DNA from: Myxococcales bacterium
GTDB lineage: Bacteria; Myxococcota_A; Polyangia; Polyangiales; Polyangiaceae
Direction of reading: 5' to 3'
NCBI GenBank assembly: GCA_021847645.1
Contig: JAJZQG010000067.1
Location: 1 to 35,662 of the forward strand
DNA length: 35,662 nucleotides
A program made the position numbers and the translations under genes. Below, piece by piece: positions 33,367-35,662 of the stretch; within the stretch, counting starts at the first letter, position 1, and every line of letters starts with the position of its first letter. Under the pieces are notes generated by a model. That model saw nothing but the letters and a program-made list of their open reading frames with translations. It did not search any database and had not been told where the DNA came from.

Positions 33367-34569
33367 ATGCGCTCTCCTCCTGGGAGGATTCCGTTGCTGC
33401 GCTGCCCCCATGTCGTACCCCGCGCCGCCATCGCGTGCGCAGTCGCCTTGTTCCTGTGCCTGGTCGCCACCGGCGCCTCTGCGCAGGAGCCTGGCCCGTC
33501 AGCCCCTTCCCCCGATGCTTCGCGCCCACCCGCCCAGCCGGAAACGCCCAGCATCATTCCCCACAGCCTGGAGGGCCGGGCCGATTGCCTCGGCTGCCAT
33601 GGCCCTGCCGGCAGACACCCCTACCCGCAAGACCACAAGGACCGCAGTGTCGTCACCTGCCTCGCCTGCCACGTCTCGGCCGTCTCACCACGCGCCGCCA
33701 AAACCGGCGAGGCCGTCATCCCTCCGGTCACCAACAATTATTGCCTGTCCTGCCATTCGAATCCGGCCCTCTCGATGACATTCCCCGACGGACAGTCCTT
33801 GTCCCTGTTCGTCGACCAGGCCGCGTACGCGCGCTCCACGCACGGCAGCCGCGGCATGCCTTGCGCCGCCTGCCACCCCCAGAATCAGCGCTACCCCCAC
33901 CCGCACTCTCTTGCTCAAAACCCCCGCGAGCTCTCCCGCGGCATTGTCCAGCACACGTGCTTCAACTGCCACGCGAAGATCTACGCCGAGTTCAAGGAGA
34001 GCGTCCACGGCAAGGCCCTTGTCGAGGAAGGTAACCTCGACGTTCCGGGCTGCCCCGATTGCCACGGCGTGCACAACATCCGCGATCCCCACTCCACGTT
34101 CTTCCGCATGGAGTCTCCGGACACCTGCTCGAAGTGCCACGCCGACCCGGCGCTCGCCGCCAAGTACGGCATGTCCCCCGACGTCACCAAGACCTATCTC
34201 AGCGATTTCCACGGCGCCTCCATCCGCCTTACCCGCGACAAGGGACGCGATATCGCCAGCTATAAGCCAGTCTGCTACGATTGCCACGGAATTCACGATA
34301 TCAAGCGCGCCGACGACCCGACCTCCCGCGTCGTCAAGGACAACCTCGTCCAGACCTGCCGGCGATGCCACCCCGGCGCCGACGCCAACTTCCCCGCCGC
34401 CTGGATGAGCCACTACGAGCCCAACCGGCACCGTTGGCCTCTCGTCTATTGGATCAACACCGCTTACAAGATCCTCATCCCCAGCATCATCGGACCCATG
34501 GTCCTGTACATCCTGCTCGACCTGTTCCGGTCCCTGGTCAACCGCATCAAAGGGGTGAAGCACGGATGA
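33367..34569 (+). CDS. Nonaheme c-type cytochrome, c-subunit of a split CbcL-like enzyme
   Basis: 400 residues from the ATG at 33367; a TTG at 33394 (391 residues) has the better ribosome site and gives a more usual signal peptide (cleavage near 'ASAQEP'). Nine CxxCH motifs lie at 74, 98, 126, 166, 198, 229, 254, 303 and 331. A membrane helix near 363-388 anchors the C-terminus. The segments 'CYDCHGIHDIKRADDPTS' and 'TCRRCHPGADANF' closely match 'CYDCHGHHNVVPVSDPSS' and 'TCRRCH'-like CRQCH in the fused protein at 28561-30720, so the two are paralogs. The stop overlaps the next ATG (ATGA), so the cytochrome b is its partner. It should take electrons from membrane quinol through that partner. 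Confidence 0.88.
   Translation: MRSPPGRIPLLRCPHVVPRAAIACAVALFLCLVATGASAQEPGPSAPSPDASRPPAQPETPSIIPHSLEGRADCLGCHGPAGRHPYPQDHKDRSVVTCLACHVSAVSPRAAKTGEAVIPPVTNNYCLSCHSNPALSMTFPDGQSLSLFVDQAAYARSTHGSRGMPCAACHPQNQRYPHPHSLAQNPRELSRGIVQHTCFNCHAKIYAEFKESVHGKALVEEGNLDVPGCPDCHGVHNIRDPHSTFFRMESPDTCSKCHADPALAAKYGMSPDVTKTYLSDFHGASIRLTRDKGRDIASYKPVCYDCHGIHDIKRADDPTSRVVKDNLVQTCRRCHPGADANFPAAWMSHYEPNRHRWPLVYWINTAYKILIPSIIGPMVLYILLDLFRSLVNRIKGVKHG
33375..33396 (+). promoter_or_regulatory. Shine-Dalgarno within a hairpin before a TTG codon
   Basis: TCCTCC (33375-33380) can pair with GGAGGA (33383-33388), hiding the only strong Shine-Dalgarno (GGGAGG, 33382-33387). Six bases later is a TTG (33394) in frame with the nonaheme cytochrome. 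This suggests that TTG rather than the ATG at 33367 may start the protein and that translation may be controlled by the hairpin. The very small loop makes the stem less certain. Confidence 0.35.
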
Positions 34570-35339
34570 TCTCCCACGCCCACAACGCGCCCGAACGTCA
34601 GTTCGTCCGATTCACGCTCTCCCAGCGCATCGAGCACGCCGTCCAGATTCTGTCGTTCACCGGCCTCGTCATCACCGGCGTCTCCCAGAAGTTCAATACC
34701 CACCCGGTTGCCGAGTGGATCATCCTGCACCTCGGCGGCATCGAGGTCGTACGCACCGTCCACCGAAGCTTCGGTGTGCTGCTCATCCTCGAGTCCATCT
34801 ACCACGTCGCCGTGGTCGGGTGGGCCGTCCTCGGTCGAAAGCAGTACGGCAAGCTTTGGGCGATGCTCCCCAACCTCAAGGACGCCCGCGATGCCGGCCA
34901 GATGATCATGTACTTCCTGGGCCTGCGCAAGGAGCGGGCGAAGTTCGACCGCTTCGACTTCCGCCAGAAGTCCGAGTACCTCTCGCTGGTATGGGGCACT
35001 GTCGTCATGGTCCTTACCGGCCTGATGATGTGGTTCCCCGTGCAGACCACGCACTGGATCTCCGGGGAGATGATTCCGGCCGCCAAGGCGGCCCACGGCG
35101 GCGAGGGGCTCCTGGCTTTCCTCGCCATCCTCATCTGGCACATGTACTCGGCTCACCTCAGCCCCGAGGTCTTCCCCTTCGACACCACGATCTTCACGGG
35201 CAAAATCTCCGAGGAGCGCATGATCCACGAGCATCCCGTCGAGTACGAGCGCATTCTCGCCCAGGAAGGAACTGCCGCACAGGGCGCTGCCGCCGAACCC
35301 GCCGCCGCCCAAGCCACCGAACAAGCCACCGGCGGTTGA
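34566..35339 (+). CDS. Membrane cytochrome b, b-subunit of the split CbcL-like enzyme
   Basis: 257 residues from the ATG at 34566, overlapping the c-subunit stop by 4 bp. Four to five helices carry likely b-heme His (His24, 66, 80, 197, 202) as in HydC/FdnI/cytochrome b561-type domains. 'FPFDTTIFTGKISEERMIHE' matches 'FPMDPVIFSGRITEAEMLHE' of the fused protein, and 'FVRFTLSQRIEH' matches 'FVRFSPVDRFCH', which fixes the fusion/fission point. The last 25 residues are Ala/Gln/Glu-rich and probably disordered. It should oxidise quinol (or reduce quinone) at the inner membrane and pass electrons to the nonaheme subunit. Confidence 0.87.
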   Translation: MISHAHNAPERQFVRFTLSQRIEHAVQILSFTGLVITGVSQKFNTHPVAEWIILHLGGIEVVRTVHRSFGVLLILESIYHVAVVGWAVLGRKQYGKLWAMLPNLKDARDAGQMIMYFLGLRKERAKFDRFDFRQKSEYLSLVWGTVVMVLTGLMMWFPVQTTHWISGEMIPAAKAAHGGEGLLAFLAILIWHMYSAHLSPEVFPFDTTIFTGKISEERMIHEHPVEYERILAQEGTAAQGAAAEPAAAQATEQATGG

Positions 35340-35405
35340 CCGGCCCATTCCTTCTCTGGCTCTTCGGCACTCCTTCGTACAACCGCGCTCCCCAAGCGTC
35401 GCCGC

Positions 35406-35425
35406 GCCGCCGGCGAGCCGGCGGC
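35406..35425 (+). terminator. Strong GC hairpin after the cytochrome b gene
   Basis: GCCGCCGGC and GCCGGCGGC are exact complements separated by GA (effectively an 8-bp stem with a CGAG loop). It lies 67 bp after the stop codon. No T-run follows, so it may be an RNA-stabilising or Rho-linked hairpin. Confidence 0.4.
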
Positions 35426-35509
35426 ACGAGGTGACCCTCGCCCCCGAACAACGCTCCACGGTCACCCACGGCCTGCGTGCAGGCAGAGCCCGACGGCCAC
35501 CACGTGGAA

Positions 35510-35531
35510 GACGCGCTCCTAGGAGCGTGTC
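35510..35531. repeat. 22-bp near-perfect palindrome
   Basis: GACGCGCTCCT and AGGAGCGTGTC pair at ten of eleven positions (one G-T), with a central CTAG and no spacer. It could be an operator, a recombination site or the end of a lost mobile element; no transposase is present. Confidence 0.5.
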
Positions 35532-35547
35532 GGGGAAAAGGTCAACT

Positions 35548-35571
35548 CAGAGGCGCAGAGGCGCAGAGGCT
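35548..35571. repeat. Three 8-bp tandem repeats (CAGAGGCG)
   Basis: Three direct copies of CAGAGGCG, the last ending in T instead of G. Similar 'GCAGAGGCGCAGAG' strings occur as dispersed intergenic repeats in several bacterial genomes (from memory); here it is just short direct repeats. Confidence 0.7.
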
Positions 35572-35662
35572 CGAAGGCCGGGAAAGCGACCGAGGGAGCG
35601 TGTGGGGAGGCGGCGTGCGTGACAACGCCCGGCCGCGTACGGCTGGCGCGCCAGTTCAGAGC

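Larger units (their letters stand above)
35340..35662. other. Right-end stretch without a recognisable gene
   Basis: 323 bp after the cytochrome b gene with no coding frame I can support. It holds a GC hairpin (35406-35425), a near-perfect palindrome (35510-35531) and a short tandem repeat (35548-35571). A gene may begin beyond the window. Confidence 0.5.

Overview
High-GC bacterial DNA, most like a Myxococcota / former-Deltaproteobacteria genome (inferred, not proven). The pointers are strong GC bias, many short lipoproteins, a Gly-Ser-Ala-Thr repeat linker in a lipoprotein, Cys-rich EB-like modules in secreted proteins, paired FadL-like porins, an ECF sigma operon, a soluble fumarate-reductase-like operon with HdrB/HdrC-type partners, and very heme-rich c-type cytochromes. 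I see no rRNA, tRNA, CRISPR array, transposase or phage gene.

Layout. 1-480 holds no convincing gene. 0.5-3.1 kb: a short PQQ-propeller-like protein, a secreted HExxHxxGxxHD metalloprotease and a YchJ-type SEC-C protein. 3.2-5.1 kb: a four-gene ECF sigma / putative anti-sigma / small exported protein / lipoprotein operon with a candidate ECF promoter. 5.2-8.3 kb (minus): a compact three-gene unit of two ArsA/Get3-like ATPases and a class I isoprenoid-synthase-like protein. 8.6-12.5 kb (minus): HdrC-like, HdrB-like, SdhB-like and SdhA/FrdA-like genes, with no membrane cytochrome b subunit. 12.9-16.5 kb: a 5'-nucleotidase-like HAD enzyme, a decayed gene remnant, a Kelch lipoprotein and a small lipoprotein. 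16.6-20.8 kb (minus): two FadL-like outer-membrane proteins coupled to a propeller lipoprotein. 21-27.4 kb: a PilZ-like protein, an operon of lipoprotein, HEAT-repeat protein and O-antigen-ligase/TPR protein, a small membrane protein and an ArsB/NhaD-type transporter.

The right end (27.6-35.3 kb) is the most striking part: a dense c-type cytochrome locus. On the minus strand a 757-residue membrane-anchored protein with 33 CxxCH motifs plus one CX3CH precedes a 719-residue protein that fuses a ten-CxxCH domain to a multi-helix cytochrome b domain, the architecture of Geobacter CbcL. Diverging from it, a nine-CxxCH protein and a separate cytochrome b overlap by 4 bp and look like the split version of the same enzyme. 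A diheme repeat-linker lipoprotein converges on the cluster. The simplest model is two quinol:cytochrome c oxidoreductases feeding a very large periplasmic electron conduit, as in extracellular or anaerobic respiration. The terminal acceptor and any outer-membrane porin conduit are not in this window.
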